From positions 100,846 to 164,845 of the forward strand of contig JAPLTF010000017.1 of the NCBI GenBank assembly GCA_026398275.1: 64,000 nt of DNA. The letters run 5' to 3'. Below the pieces are notes generated by a model. It searched no databases. It was not told the origin of the DNA and saw only the letters and a list, made by a program, of their open reading frames with translations. Source of the stretch: Verrucomicrobiota bacterium. GTDB taxonomy: Bacteria; Verrucomicrobiota; Verrucomicrobiia; Chthoniobacterales; Terrimicrobiaceae. Made by a program: the position numbers and the translations under genes. Shown one piece after another: positions 44,749-55,402 of this stretch (positions are counted from its first letter, which is position 1; each line of letters begins with the position of its first letter).

Positions 44749-44765
44749 ACTTTTTTTGCGGCCGC

Positions 44766-45317
44766 TTGAAAATCGTCCTGGCATCCGCGTCTCCGCGACG
44801 CAGGCAACTGCTCGAGGAAGCCGGCTATCAGGTCACGTGCATCGTCTCCGGAGCCGAGGAGATCGAGGACCATTCCTTTTCGCCCGCTGAGCTCGCGCTG
44901 GAAAACGCCGCGCGCAAAGCCGGGATCGTCGCCGGGAATTCCCCTGAAGACACCGTCATCGCAGCCGATACCGTCGTGTGGAAAGGCGGGAGATTTTTCG
45001 GAAAACCCTCCGACATGGAGGACGCGTTCCGGATGCTGAAGGAACTGGTCGGCCACACCCACGAGGTCGTCACCGGCGTGGCCATCCATTTTCCCGGCGG
45101 AAAAATCACGACCTTCGCAGAGTCCTCGCTGGTGACCTTCCATGAACTCAGCGACGACGGGATCCGCCGGTATCTGGCCTCGATCCATCCGCTGGACAAG
45201 GCCGGCGCCTACGCCGCGCAGGACGACGACGGCAGCATCATCAAAATGATCGAGGGCTCGGTGACCAATGTCATCGGCCTGCCGGTGGAGCGGGTCCGCG
45301 AAATGCTTGGTCTTTAG
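44766..45317 (+). CDS. maf: Maf-like nucleotide pyrophosphatase
   Basis: 183 aa from the TTG at 44766, since the family begins KIVLASASPRRRQLLEEAGY right there and no ATG lies nearby. The motifs are SASPRRRQLL (nucleotide binding), DTVIAADTVVW, GKPSDMEDAFRMLKELVGHTHEVVTGV and DKAGAYAAQDDD. Maf hydrolyses dTTP/UTP or modified nucleotides and is linked to septum inhibition. The use of TTG is notable but common at this GC. Confidence 0.93.
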   Translation: MKIVLASASPRRRQLLEEAGYQVTCIVSGAEEIEDHSFSPAELALENAARKAGIVAGNSPEDTVIAADTVVWKGGRFFGKPSDMEDAFRMLKELVGHTHEVVTGVAIHFPGGKITTFAESSLVTFHELSDDGIRRYLASIHPLDKAGAYAAQDDDGSIIKMIEGSVTNVIGLPVERVREMLGL

Positions 45318-45457
45318 AACCTGTGAAATAATTAGGAAAAGCCGCTGCTTTGAGGCGGCGAGAGCCGCAGGACTGCGTCAGCAGTTCGGGCAGTGTGTTT
45401 TCACGCAGCCGCTTCATCTGACGCGCCTGCCCCGCCGGGGCATGCCCCCAATTCACC

Positions 45458-46558
45458 TCAGTCCACCTCGCCGTCCTGAAGGCCTTCCGGAAGCGGCGAG
45501 GGCCGGGTCATCGAGCTCGTCAGCTCAATGTGCCGCCCGCTTTCCGACGAATCCAGAATCGAGTGCATGATGTCCAGGACATGGTAGGCCGTGCGGGCGT
45601 TCGCGCGGTGCTCCCGGTTGTTCTGGATCGCCGCGATCATATCGGCAACGCCAAGCCCGCGGCTGTTGTCGGAGTAGCCGAAGGCCAGCGGGATCTCGCT
45701 CCAGTTCTCCCCGCCCTGGCGGCGGATGCGGACCGGCCCGCCAAAGGTGTTCGGATCCGGAACGGAGAGCGTGCCCTCCGTGCCGTAGATTTCGATCGGC
45801 GGCATCGAGTGGACCTTGACGTCAAAACTGGTCGCCAGTGTGACGATGGGGCCGGATTCAAAATCCAGGACCGCCGCGATGTGCGTCGGGGTCTCGACCT
45901 CGATCTTCGTGCCGGAGAGGGGCTGGCTGGTGATGGTCCTGGTTGGAAAGCTCATCCGCGCGGAACCGGTCACCCGGTGCACCGGCCCCAGAAGCGTCGT
46001 GAACGCCGTCAGATAATACGGGCCCATGTCAAAAAGCGGGCCGCCGCCTTTTTTGAAAAAGAACTCGGGGTTCGGATGCCAGCTCTCCACGCCGGCGCTG
46101 AGCATGAACCCCGCCCCGCCAACCGGCTCCCCGATCGCGCCTTCGTCGATCAGCTTCCGGCAGGTCTGGAGGCCGGCCCCGAGAAACGTGTCCGGCGCAC
46201 AGCCGATGAGCAGGTCCTTCTCCCGGGCGAGCCCGATCATCTCGCGGGCGGCGCGGCGCTTTTGGGCGAGCGGCTTTTCGTTGTAGACGTGCTTCCCGTT
46301 TTTCAAGGCCTCCATCCCCACCTCCGCGTGAACCGCGGGAACCGTCAGGTTGATCACCAGTTCGACATCCCGGTCAGCCAGCAACTGCTCGACCCGCAGC
46401 GGGCGCGGGATCCCGTGCTTCTCCGCCAGCACATGCGCGCGCGCAAAGTCCAGGTCGGCGCACGCCAGGATCTCCAGGTTCTGGAATTTCCGGCCGGCCA
46501 CCGCGTAGATCTCGCTGATGTTCCCGCATCCGATTATCCCCGCCTTCATTTTTTTCAT
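45458..46558 (-). CDS. Gfo/Idh/MocA family oxidoreductase
   Basis: 366 aa from the ATG at 46558 (MKKMKAGIIGCGNISEIYA). The N-terminal Rossmann domain carries VYNEKPLAQKRR (EKP motif). The C-terminal domain has GGGPLFDMGPYYLTAF and GTEGTLSVPDPNTFGGPV. It is one of two such enzymes in the window (the other at 4.1 kb) and they are not close copies. The substrate is unknown; members act on sugars or inositol with NAD(P). Confidence 0.9.
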   Translation of the reverse strand: MKKMKAGIIGCGNISEIYAVAGRKFQNLEILACADLDFARAHVLAEKHGIPRPLRVEQLLADRDVELVINLTVPAVHAEVGMEALKNGKHVYNEKPLAQKRRAAREMIGLAREKDLLIGCAPDTFLGAGLQTCRKLIDEGAIGEPVGGAGFMLSAGVESWHPNPEFFFKKGGGPLFDMGPYYLTAFTTLLGPVHRVTGSARMSFPTRTITSQPLSGTKIEVETPTHIAAVLDFESGPIVTLATSFDVKVHSMPPIEIYGTEGTLSVPDPNTFGGPVRIRRQGGENWSEIPLAFGYSDNSRGLGVADMIAAIQNNREHRANARTAYHVLDIMHSILDSSESGRHIELTSSMTRPSPLPEGLQDGEVD

Positions 46559-46623
46559 GACCCACGAAAATGGCCGAGTCGCCCGCCCCACCGCAAGAAG
46601 GAATCGAATTTTTGTTGAGGCAT

Positions 46624-46869
46624 CTACTCGTCCAAGTCTGCCCACTTGCGGCCGAGAATATCCAGGATCTTCTGGATCTCAAAGTCCGTCAGCGTCCGCT
46701 TTCCCAGCTCAATGCGGTTCAGGACCATAATGTCCAGATCCCAGCCTTGAATCTGGAGACGGCGGGCAAGCTCCGCCTGGGAGATTCCCGCCGCCTCCCG
46801 AAGCGCCCGGAGCCTTGGCCCTTTCAAGTTAAGAGCCTCCCCTTCGACACGTGAACTCCTTTTGAACAC
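46624..46869 (-). CDS. XRE-family helix-turn-helix regulator
   Basis: 81 aa from a GTG at 46869. The HTH runs from LRALREAAGISQAELARRL to LNRIELGKRTLTDFEIQKILDIL. The gene may instead start at the TTG 14 codons downstream, which has GGGGAG at good distance. Two copies of a CATAGA-n-CTATAA operator-like sequence lie upstream (46871-46922), so it probably represses itself and perhaps the oxidoreductase gene 65 bp downstream. Confidence 0.85.
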   Translation of the reverse strand: MFKRSSRVEGEALNLKGPRLRALREAAGISQAELARRLQIQGWDLDIMVLNRIELGKRTLTDFEIQKILDILGRKWADLDE

Positions 46870-46870
46870 A

Positions 46871-46922
46871 CATAGAGCGTATCATCTATAAAACCACTTG
46901 ACATAGACGACATCGGCTATAA
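46871..46922. promoter_or_regulatory. Tandem operator-like repeats upstream of the XRE gene
   Basis: Two 21-bp direct copies of CATAGA-4-ATC-2-CTATAA (46871-46891 and 46902-46922), each an imperfect dyad, spaced 31 bp apart (about three helical turns). A TTGACA is at 46898-46903 (plus strand), within the second copy's border. The arrangement suits cooperative binding by the adjacent XRE protein. Confidence 0.65.
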
Positions 46923-47162
46923 GACCAAAACAATTCCCGATGAATCGTCTCACGAAAATGGATCCTCAGGCAATCGGTCCCGTGTGGCACCCAACACAAA
47001 AAAGGAAATAACCGATGTCAGTGAAGACAAGGTTTCCGTAAAGCATGGGAAGGTTCAGCATGTCTCGAAAGAGTCGTTTCGTCGAACTATTGAATACCTG
47101 ATTGCAAACAACTGCGGCATGCAGAGATGTAGAATTTTCTGGGCAATTCCCCCGAGGGCAGG
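46923..47162. other. Spacer without recognised gene
   Basis: Only short frames are present, with a lower GC content than the neighbourhood. A 65-codon plus-strand frame (46984-47181) has no known relatives that I can see and is likely chance. Confidence 0.35.
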
Positions 47163-47336
47163 CTACTGGTTTCTGATGTAGGCCCGCACTTGATTGTGGT
47201 TCCCCACAAAGCAGAGACGGAAGTCTCCCCCCTCCGGCAAAAAGAGGACACGCAAGTCCAATCCGGCGCGGAACTCGAAATATTTTCCGAACGGGCGCAG
47301 CCCGATACCCGAATGCAGGTGAGGCCGGCCGAACAT
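47163..47336 (-). pseudogene. RelE-like toxin, 5'-truncated
   Basis: 57 codons resembling the C-terminal half of a RelE/ParE-type toxin: FGRPHLHSGIGLRPFGKYFE, RAGLDLRVLFLPEGGDFRL and VGNHNQVRAYIRN. The first 35-45 residues are missing; upstream the frame does not continue with toxin-like sequence. It lies directly after the XRE-type antitoxin gene. Confidence 0.6.
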
Positions 47337-47362
47337 GGATTCCAGCCGGGGGATGACGGGCC

Positions 47363-47725
47363 TTACGCTGCGGCGAGGACTGCGTCGGGGTTTTTTGCTG
47401 CGATGCGCAGAAGGACGCAGGCCGCTCCGGTCGGCTTGCGGCGACCCTGCTCCCAATTTTGGAGTGTATCCACCGACACGCCGAGGAGCCCGGCGAATTT
47501 TGTCTGGGAGAGCCCGAGGGCGCGTCGGGCTTCGACAATCTGGCGCTTGTCGTAAGCGGCCTTGTTGCGCAAGCGGACAGCCTCCGGGGCGATCTGCACG
47601 CGCGACCACGTGCCATCGGAGCGTTTGTTGACGTTCCAGACACGGGAGGGAGCCCGCTCGCCACGAGAGACGGCGATGGCTTCGTCCATGGCGTCAGAGA
47701 GCCGTTTACCGAGTGTCTTTTTCAT
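47363..47725 (-). CDS. NadS-like XRE antitoxin/regulator
   Basis: 120 aa. The N-terminal region (MDEAIAVSRGERAPSRVW) is typical of NadS-type antitoxins. The HTH follows at about 64-95 (ARRALGLSQTKFAGLLGVSVD TLQNWEQGRRKPTG, split here by a space). It ends DAVLAAA. Members pair with a RelE-like toxin; the only toxin nearby is the truncated fragment 26 bp downstream. It overlaps the broken parD-like gene by 20 bp. It may survive as an orphan regulator. Confidence 0.85.
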   Translation of the reverse strand: MKKTLGKRLSDAMDEAIAVSRGERAPSRVWNVNKRSDGTWSRVQIAPEAVRLRNKAAYDKRQIVEARRALGLSQTKFAGLLGVSVDTLQNWEQGRRKPTGAACVLLRIAAKNPDAVLAAA

Positions 47726-47926
47726 TTTTCCATTCCTCCAGTTTTTTGCGCAGCGCGGCGAGTTCCGCCGCGCTGAGATTTTCTTTTTCGTTTTTGGGAA
47801 AGATGTCCGCGAGCAGGATGCCGCTTCCTGAACAGCCGCAGAGGCATATTTGAAGCGCCCGGTCTTGACCTGCGTGTCCAGAAGGCGGATCAACGGTTCG
47901 GAAAGCGTGATGTGTTGGCTGCTCAC
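47706..47926 (-). pseudogene. ParD-like antitoxin gene with a single-base frameshift
   Basis: From a GTG at 47926 the frame reads SSQHITLSEPLIRLLDTQ and VKTGRFKYASAAVQEA, the ribbon-helix-helix start of ParD antitoxins. At about 47822 one base is missing and the homology continues in the next frame as GILLADIFPKNEKENLSAAE and LAALRKKLEEWKNEKDTR, ending at 47706. The break separates the DNA-binding domain from the toxin-binding tail. Confidence 0.7.
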
Positions 47927-47999
47927 GGATTCACGATGGCACAACGAGCCGAAGCATCAATTCAACAAGGCATCCGCAGCAAAAAAAGCGAAGCGAACC

Positions 48000-48028
48000 T
48001 TGACATGCTGGCCATTAGTTGAACTAAT
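48000..48028 (+). promoter_or_regulatory. Candidate sdh promoter with overlapping dyad
   Basis: TTGACA (48000-48005), 17-base spacer, ACTAAT (48023-48028). A perfect 15-bp dyad ATTAGTT-G-AACTAAT (48014-48028) covers the -10 region, so a regulator bound there would block RNA polymerase. The sdhC ATG begins 17 bases downstream, implying a very short or no leader. Confidence 0.6.
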
Positions 48029-48044
48029 ACGCTCTTTCACGAAC

Positions 48045-48760
48045 ATGATTTCGGCACCATCCAAAACCCGCCGGGGACCGCATCCCATCCTCCTCTGGCT
48101 CCTCTCTTCGATCGGCAAAAAAACCATTGTCGCGCTGACCGGCATCTGCCTTGTGCTGTTTGTCACCGGCCACCTGCTCGGCAACTTCACGATCTACCTC
48201 GGCCCTGACTGGCTCAACGCCTACGCCCTTCATCTCCAGAGCCTCGGACCGATCCTCTGGGTGATCCGCCTCGGCCTGCTCGCCGTCGTCGGTGCCCACA
48301 TCCTTTTCACGATGCTCCTGTGGAAGGAAAACCAGGCCGCGCGCCCGAAAAAATACATCGCGTCGGACCCGATCCAGACGACGGTCTTCGCCCGCACGAT
48401 GAGGCTCAGCGGGCTGTGCGTGCTGGCGTTCATCGTCTTCCACCTCGCGCACTTCACGCTCCAGATCGTGGACCCGTCGTTCAAGCACCTGGAAACAACG
48501 CTCGACGGGCATCAGGTCCACGACGTGTACCGGATGGTGGTCCTCGGATTCAGCAACCTTCCCGTGAGCCTGATCTACATCGGCGGGCTTTTCCTGCTGA
48601 CGCTCCACCTCAGCCACGGCATTGGAAGCCTGTTTCAGACGCTCGGCTTCACGAACCGCACGACGCGGCCGCTCATCGAGCTCGCAACCAAGGCCTACGC
48701 CTGGCTCCTCTTCCTCGGCTACATCTCCATCCCCGTTTCTGTCCTTACCGGATTAGTCAA

Positions 48761-48764
<4 letters not shown>
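48045..48764 (+). CDS. sdhC: Succinate dehydrogenase cytochrome b subunit
   Basis: 239 aa with five membrane helices, the single-subunit type that binds two hemes in bacteroidetes-, epsilon- and verrucomicrobial-like enzymes. Heme His candidates are in [45 protein letters not shown] and [13 protein letters not shown]. It starts [20 protein letters not shown] after a short soluble start. It anchors SdhAB and passes electrons to menaquinone. It overlaps sdhA by ATGA. Confidence 0.93.
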
Positions 48765-50677
<1,913 letters not shown>

Positions 50678-50709
50678 CCGGAGCCATCAACTCTCAACGA
50701 TCAACTACT

Positions 50710-51468
50710 ATGAAATTCTATTTGGAAGTTTGGCGTCAAAAGGGTCCGGAATCCGGCGGCAAACTCGAGCACTACGAGGCCAATAATATTCCCGCCGAGG
50801 CCTCGTTCCTCGAGATGCTCGACATCGTCAACGAGGACCTGACCGCCAAAGGCATCGAGCCGATCCAGTTCGACTCCGACTGCCGCGAAGGCATCTGCGG
50901 CAACTGCTCGCTTACGATCAACGGCGTCCCCCACGGCCCCGGCCGCGGCACCACCTGCCAGCTCTACATGCGGAAATTCCGCGACGGCCAGATCATCACG
51001 ATCGAACCGTTCCGCGCGGATTCCTTCCCGGTCGAGCGCGACCTCGTCGTCAACCGTGAAGCCTACGACCGAATCATGCAGGCCGGTGGGTTCATCAGCG
51101 AACGTGCCGGCTCCGCGCCGGATGCCAATTCCGTCCCGATCCCGAAAGTCGTCGCGGATGTGGCGATGGACGCCGCGGCCTGCATCGGCTGCGGTGCCTG
51201 CGCCGCCGCCTGCCCGAACGGCTCCGCCATGCTCTTTGTCAGCGCCAAGGTCACCCACCTCGGTCTCCTCCCCCAGGGGAAACCGGAAAACGACCGCCGC
51301 GTCCTCAGCATGGTCCGCCAGATGGACAAGGAAGGGTTCGGCAACTGCTCGAACTACTACGCGTGCGAAGCCGTCTGCCCGGCCGGCATCCCGGCCTCGT
51401 TCATCGCCGGCATGAACCGCGCGTATTCCTTCGCCTCAATCAAAGAATCCGTCGGCATCCCGCTCTGA
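50710..51468 (+). CDS. sdhB: Succinate dehydrogenase iron-sulfur subunit
   Basis: 252 aa. The [2Fe-2S] domain has [15 protein letters not shown] and a fourth Cys further on ([11 protein letters not shown]). The [4Fe-4S] motif is [12 protein letters not shown]. The [3Fe-4S] region has [19 protein letters not shown]. It conducts electrons from SdhA to SdhC. It starts 32 bp after sdhA without a clear Shine-Dalgarno. Confidence 0.97.
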   Translation: MKFYLEVWRQKGPESGGKLEHYEANNIPAEASFLEMLDIVNEDLTAKGIEPIQFDSDCREGICGNCSLTINGVPHGPGRGTTCQLYMRKFRDGQIITIEPFRADSFPVERDLVVNREAYDRIMQAGGFISERAGSAPDANSVPIPKVVADVAMDAAACIGCGACAAACPNGSAMLFVSAKVTHLGLLPQGKPENDRRVLSMVRQMDKEGFGNCSNYYACEAVCPAGIPASFIAGMNRAYSFASIKESVGIPL

Positions 51469-51475
51469 TTCTGAT

Positions 51476-51496
51476 GCCTCCGGAAAATCCGGAGGC
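51476..51496 (+). terminator. Hairpin after sdhB
   Basis: GCCTCCGGA-AAA-TCCGGAGGC, a 9-bp perfect stem, 8 bp after the sdhB stop. No T-run follows, so it may rather protect the mRNA end or assist Rho. Confidence 0.55.
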
Positions 51497-51637
51497 TTGT
51501 GGCGGAAGCCGCGCCCGGCCCGGCGCACACCCGAAAACGGTTTTGCCTGTAGCGGCACATGGAACATGTTTCGTAAACGCTGTGGGCGCGACGGGCCATG
51601 TCGCATGCTTTGCGTGGCACGCAGCCAACAGCAAAAC

Positions 51638-52642
51638 CTACTCCAGCTCGAAGTTGATGTTGACGGTGTAGGCGCCCCCCCCCGAGGCCAGCGCGGATGG
51701 CGGGGGATCGATTTGTGATACGCGCTTCGCCGCAGTGAGGACCGACTCGTCCATGAGCGGGTTGCCGCTCGATTTCACGATTTCGGCGCTGGAGATTTTC
51801 CCATCCTTTTCGATCCGGATTTTGACCGTGCAGACGAACGATTTTGCCTGGTCGAAGATGGATGTCGGCTGGTCCCACTGGCTGTAGAACCGGTCGTGGA
51901 TGAGCTCGTGATACCAGGCGAATTGGGATGAGTCGCCGCCGGCTCCGGCCTTGGAGGATTTTCCGGAGCCCTGGGATGCGCTGCCGGAACCCTCGGCAGC
52001 GGAAGAACCCTTCGTGGAGCCGGATCCCGGTGAACCGCCGGGCGAAGCGGAGGCTTTGGGGGAACCGCCGGGAGAGGCCTGGGGTGACGATTTCGGCGAT
52101 GCCGATGCGCCGGGCGAGGACTTGGGGGAAGCGGAGGGTTTGGCGGAAGGTTTCGGGCTTGGCTTCGGGGTTTCCTTCGGACTGGGTTTGGGCGACGGCT
52201 TCGGCGACGGCTTCGGCGATGGCTTCGGTGTTGGTTTCGGTGTCGGCTTTGGCGTCGCAGAGGGCGTGGGCTTTGGAGTCGGGGTGGGAGTTGGCGTCGG
52301 GGTAGGGCTGGGCGTGGAAAGCGGGATCTGAGATTCGGTGGCCTCGGGAGTGGCCTCCGGGGTCGGTTCAGGGGTTGGCTCGGGAGTCGGCTCGGGCGTT
52401 GCTTCAGGGGTTGGCTCGGGAGTCGGCTCGGGCGTTGCTTCCGGAGTGGGGACAGGTGTCGCGGCAACCTCAGGCGCACCTCCCTGACCGACCGAAGAGG
52501 AGAACGCGCCGGGATCCATCCAGACAACTTCCCCCGAAGGCTTTTTGATCTCGCGCCGGGCAAAATAAAAGAACGCGACCAGCGCCAGCACATGGACCAT
52601 GGCGACGAGGATCAGATTCCGCCGGAACCTTGGATCTGCCAT
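51638..52642 (-). CDS. TonB-like energy transducer
   Basis: 334 aa. One N-terminal membrane helix (about 9-27), then 150 residues of Pro/Thr/Glu and Pro/Lys/Ser repeats ([16 protein letters not shown]), then Ser/Gly-rich spacer, and a C-terminal TonB fold ([37 protein letters not shown]). The linker spans the periplasm. It is co-directional with exbD and exbB, which lie immediately upstream on the minus strand (1-bp gap). It would couple the proton motive force to outer-membrane import. Confidence 0.9.
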   Translation of the reverse strand: MADPRFRRNLILVAMVHVLALVAFFYFARREIKKPSGEVVWMDPGAFSSSVGQGGAPEVAATPVPTPEATPEPTPEPTPEATPEPTPEPTPEPTPEATPEATESQIPLSTPSPTPTPTPTPTPKPTPSATPKPTPKPTPKPSPKPSPKPSPKPSPKETPKPSPKPSAKPSASPKSSPGASASPKSSPQASPGGSPKASASPGGSPGSGSTKGSSAAEGSGSASQGSGKSSKAGAGGDSSQFAWYHELIHDRFYSQWDQPTSIFDQAKSFVCTVKIRIEKDGKISSAEIVKSSGNPLMDESVLTAAKRVSQIDPPPSALASGGGAYTVNINFELE

Positions 52643-52643
52643 G

Positions 52644-53075
52644 TCAGGGGGTTGTTGGCGCCGACTGCTCCGGGTGGGTCATGACGCCGACCTTCGTGAT
52701 CCCGGTGCGCTGCAGGATATCCATCACGGAGACAAATTTTTGCACGGCCAGATCGCGGTCGGGACGGACGACAACCGCCGTCGAGGGATTTTCCGCATGG
52801 AGCGTGGCGAGGCGGGATTCGAGGTCTGCGGCGGTGAGGACCTCGTTGTTCAGCTTCATGACATCGTTCTTATCGATGGAAATTGTGAAGACGTCGGAGG
52901 GGTTGACGCTGACCTTCGCCGTGGAGCTTGTCGGCACGACCAGATCGATGCTGTTCTCGATGAGCGGCGTCGTGATCATGAAAATGATCAGCAGCACGAA
53001 CGCCAGATCGAGAAGCGGCGTGACATTGATCTCGGTGAGCGTCTGCAGACTCTGCCGTGAGGAATACCGGCGCAT
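52644..53075 (-). CDS. exbD: ExbD/TolR biopolymer transport protein
   Basis: 143 aa. A single membrane helix with the conserved proton-path Asp ([21 protein letters not shown]) precedes a periplasmic domain with [14 protein letters not shown] and [19 protein letters not shown]. It works in the ExbB5-ExbD2 motor. It lies 2 bp after exbB. Confidence 0.93.
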   Translation of the reverse strand: MRRYSSRQSLQTLTEINVTPLLDLAFVLLIIFMITTPLIENSIDLVVPTSSTAKVSVNPSDVFTISIDKNDVMKLNNEVLTAADLESRLATLHAENPSTAVVVRPDRDLAVQKFVSVMDILQRTGITKVGVMTHPEQSAPTTP

Positions 53076-53077
53076 GG

Positions 53078-53821
53078 TCAGGAAAGTGAGGACCGTCGCG
53101 CCTCGCGCGTTCCGTGCTCGACGTAGCGGTGCTCGATCTCCGACGACAGCTCGGCGGCAAAATTGTCGGCCTGCACGATCATCGATCGCACGCTGGTGAC
53201 CAGGAAATTGTATCCGAACATCGCGGGGATCGCGACGAGCAGCCCGGTGACCGTCGTGATCAGCGCCCCGGAAACGCCGGGCGCCATCGCAGCGAGGTTC
53301 GCCGTGCCCGCCGAGGCGATGCCGGAAAATGCGTCCATGACACCCCACACAGTCCCGAGAAGGCCAAGAAACGGGCCTCCGCTCACGGCCGTCGAAAGGA
53401 TGATCATCTGGGATTCCAGCTTGAGGGCCGACTCGCCGACCGCCCGCTCCATAGCCGCCTGCACCGCGCGCATCTGGGCGGGGCTGATCTTTTCCGCCGA
53501 CTCGAGCCGCGCGCGGAACGTCTCGTCCACCTCGGTCGAGCCGAGCATTTGAAAGCAGAGCTCAGCCGTGCCCGCCGCGTAGATGGCATAGAGCGGCGAG
53601 CCTTCGAAATGAACCCCCTGCTCATAGATGCGCAGCGGAGCCCGGTCCCGGTGAAACAGAGCCGCGAACCGCTCGCTCTGGCGCTTGGCGAAATGCAGGT
53701 AGCGCATCTTGGTGACCATCACCGACCAGCTGAAAATCGAGGCGAGGAAGAGCGTGAGAAGCACCAGCTTCCCCTCGACCGTGCTCTCCAGAAATGCGTA
53801 GACAAGTCCAGTGGCAATCAT
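53078..53821 (-). CDS. exbB: ExbB/TolQ proton channel
   Basis: 247 aa with three membrane helices. The family pattern GGPFLGLLGTVWGVMDAFSGI and the region MAPGVSGALITTVTGLLVAIPAMFGYNF (broken by a space if quoted in full) are present. It is first in exbB-exbD-tonB. Whether it serves TonB or Tol function is not decided by sequence, but the TonB-like partner suggests the former. Confidence 0.93.
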   Translation of the reverse strand: MIATGLVYAFLESTVEGKLVLLTLFLASIFSWSVMVTKMRYLHFAKRQSERFAALFHRDRAPLRIYEQGVHFEGSPLYAIYAAGTAELCFQMLGSTEVDETFRARLESAEKISPAQMRAVQAAMERAVGESALKLESQMIILSTAVSGGPFLGLLGTVWGVMDAFSGIASAGTANLAAMAPGVSGALITTVTGLLVAIPAMFGYNFLVTSVRSMIVQADNFAAELSSEIEHRYVEHGTREARRSSLS

Positions 53822-53943
53822 GCCCGTTCCATCGGCGCCCGTCCGGTTCCCGTGTTCATTCGATGCAGCCTACCCGACACCGGATGGCTGATAAATGCAA
53901 AACTTTTTGCCACAGCGTGTAATCGGGGTTAATGAGGGCGCGC

Positions 53944-54762
53944 ATGTATCGCATAATCCTCTGCCTTTTTCTCGCCGCCGGCCTTCCCCTCCACGCCCAG
54001 CAGGAGCCCCCGCGGGACAATCCGTTCAATGTGATCGGAAAAATCTTCCAGCCGCTGTGGGGCGTCCTGCTCGCGGACACCAAGAGCCCGAACCGCGCCG
54101 CCACGCTGACGCTCGAGATGAGCGAGGTCACGGGCCGGCTCCCCGCGAACATGAAGGGAGCCTCGCTCAAGGCCGCGGTCCAGTTTCCCGACAAGGTGCG
54201 ACTCGAAGCCCCGGTCCTCGGCGAGCAGTTCACGATTTGCAGGAACGGCAACGAGGTCTGGGCCACCCCGGGCACCAAGGTCGAATTCCTGATCGCCCAG
54301 TTCAAGGTGAAGCCGAAAAAAAACCTCAAGCTGACGACCCCGATCTTCCTGCCGCCGGAGCTTTCAAAGTATGCCATGTTCCTTCCGGCCATCTTCTCGA
54401 TTGTCCGCCCGGACGTTGCAGAGGTCGAAACGCTCAACGGCGAGGACTGCCGGGTCCTCACCGCAGGCCTCATCCCCGAGCTGTCGCCGGCCCTGAAAGC
54501 GGAGGATTTTCAGGGGCGCATCTGGGTGGCCCCCGGATACCTGCCACGCCGGGTGGAAGTGAAGCGAAAGGATTTCACCGCGGTCGTGGACATCCGGGAC
54601 CTCACCTACACCACCTCGCTGCCTGCCTCCACGTGGCAGCCGCCTGCCGGAACCACCGACATCTACCGGACGACCCCCGAAATGCTGGAAGCCCTGCTCT
54701 ACATTGTCATGAACTCGGTGAAAGCCTCCGAGGCCGATGCCCCGTGGCTTCACGCAAAATAA
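53944..54762 (+). CDS. Secreted LolA/LolB-like protein of unknown function
   Basis: 272 aa from the ATG at 53944 (MYRIILCLFLAAGLPLHAQ), preferred over the ATG at 53932 because GAGG lies six bases upstream. A signal peptide ends near HAQ. The mature part is beta-rich (KAAVQFPDKVRLEAPVLGEQ, RIWVAPGYLPRRVEVKRKD, AVVDIRDLTYT), an arrangement that resembles LolA-type lipoprotein carriers, but no motif is decisive. It is divergent from exbB. Confidence 0.7.
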   Translation: MYRIILCLFLAAGLPLHAQQEPPRDNPFNVIGKIFQPLWGVLLADTKSPNRAATLTLEMSEVTGRLPANMKGASLKAAVQFPDKVRLEAPVLGEQFTICRNGNEVWATPGTKVEFLIAQFKVKPKKNLKLTTPIFLPPELSKYAMFLPAIFSIVRPDVAEVETLNGEDCRVLTAGLIPELSPALKAEDFQGRIWVAPGYLPRRVEVKRKDFTAVVDIRDLTYTTSLPASTWQPPAGTTDIYRTTPEMLEALLYIVMNSVKASEADAPWLHAK

Positions 54763-54772
54763 AAATACCACC

Positions 54773-55186
54773 ATGAAAACCGCCCTTTTCATCCTCGCAC
54801 TTGTCGCCTTCACCATGCCGCTGCGAGCCGATGACGAAACCAAGCACCCGATCGATCAGGCGATGGAGGCCGCAATCGACAAAGACTCTTCAACTGCGGG
54901 CATGGTCCGGGCCGTCTCGAAAGCCAACAAGCAATGGGACGCGGAAATGAACGATCTCTACCAGGATCTGAAAAAGTCGATGAAGCCCGAAGAATGGGCC
55001 GCTCTCGTCACCGCACAGAAGGCCTGGATCGTCTACCGTGATGCCCAGACGAAGTCCATTGTCGAAACCTACGGTCACATGCAGGGGACGATGTATATCC
55101 CCATGTCCGCCTCGGACGTCATGGAAATCACCAAAGATCGCGCCCTCTTCTTAAAATCCCTCAAGGAAACGGTTTCCGAGCGGTAG
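54773..55186 (+). CDS. LprI/DUF1311-like secreted protein
   Basis: 137 aa with a signal peptide (MKTALFILALVAFTMPLRA). The mature part has the DUF1311 hallmarks: NKQWDAEMNDLYQDLKKSMK, LVTAQKAWIVYRDAQ and a C-terminal helix. The conserved cysteines of lysozyme-inhibitor LprI are not visible. It starts 10 bp after the LolA-like gene and is probably co-transcribed. Confidence 0.8.
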   Translation: MKTALFILALVAFTMPLRADDETKHPIDQAMEAAIDKDSSTAGMVRAVSKANKQWDAEMNDLYQDLKKSMKPEEWAALVTAQKAWIVYRDAQTKSIVETYGHMQGTMYIPMSASDVMEITKDRALFLKSLKETVSER

Positions 55187-55224
55187 CCGCATATCCCACC
55201 CTTTCGGTGAGGATGCACGGGTTC

Positions 55225-55352
55225 CGGGGAGCGCACGCGCCCCCGCGTGCGGGCGGCAGCGCCCTCGCTGCCGCGAACTTCCTGCATCCCGGGAGGGAAG
55301 AATGTTTCGGCGGGGCAGCCGAAACCAGCACGCGAGGCGCGTGCGCTCCCCG
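55225..55352. repeat. MITE-like inverted repeat element
   Basis: 17-bp perfect terminal repeats CGGGGAGCGCACGCGCC and GGCGCGTGCGCTCCCCG, with inner hairpins GCAGCG/CGCTGC and TTCGGC/GCCGAA. 128 bp without coding content. The ends share GGAGCGCACGC with the terminal repeat of the RAYT element in alaS. Confidence 0.75.
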
Positions 55353-55402
55353 AAACGCTCCGCTCCGCGGTTTCTCTGAAGTGTGAGATCTGCCGGCCAA
55401 GC

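Noticed and set aside
44424..44765. Upstream extension of the maf frame
   Set aside because: It overlaps a plausible small membrane protein gene in another frame; the Maf fold starts exactly at the TTG 44766.
46984..47181. 65-codon plus-strand frame between the XRE gene and the toxin relic
   Set aside because: No family resemblance, no ribosome-binding site, and it runs antisense into the toxin relic.
51938..52470. Short tandem DNA repeats that might suggest a CRISPR array
   Set aside because: They are the codon-level repeats of the Pro/Thr/Glu and Pro/Lys/Ser linker of the TonB-like protein; no unique spacers are present.
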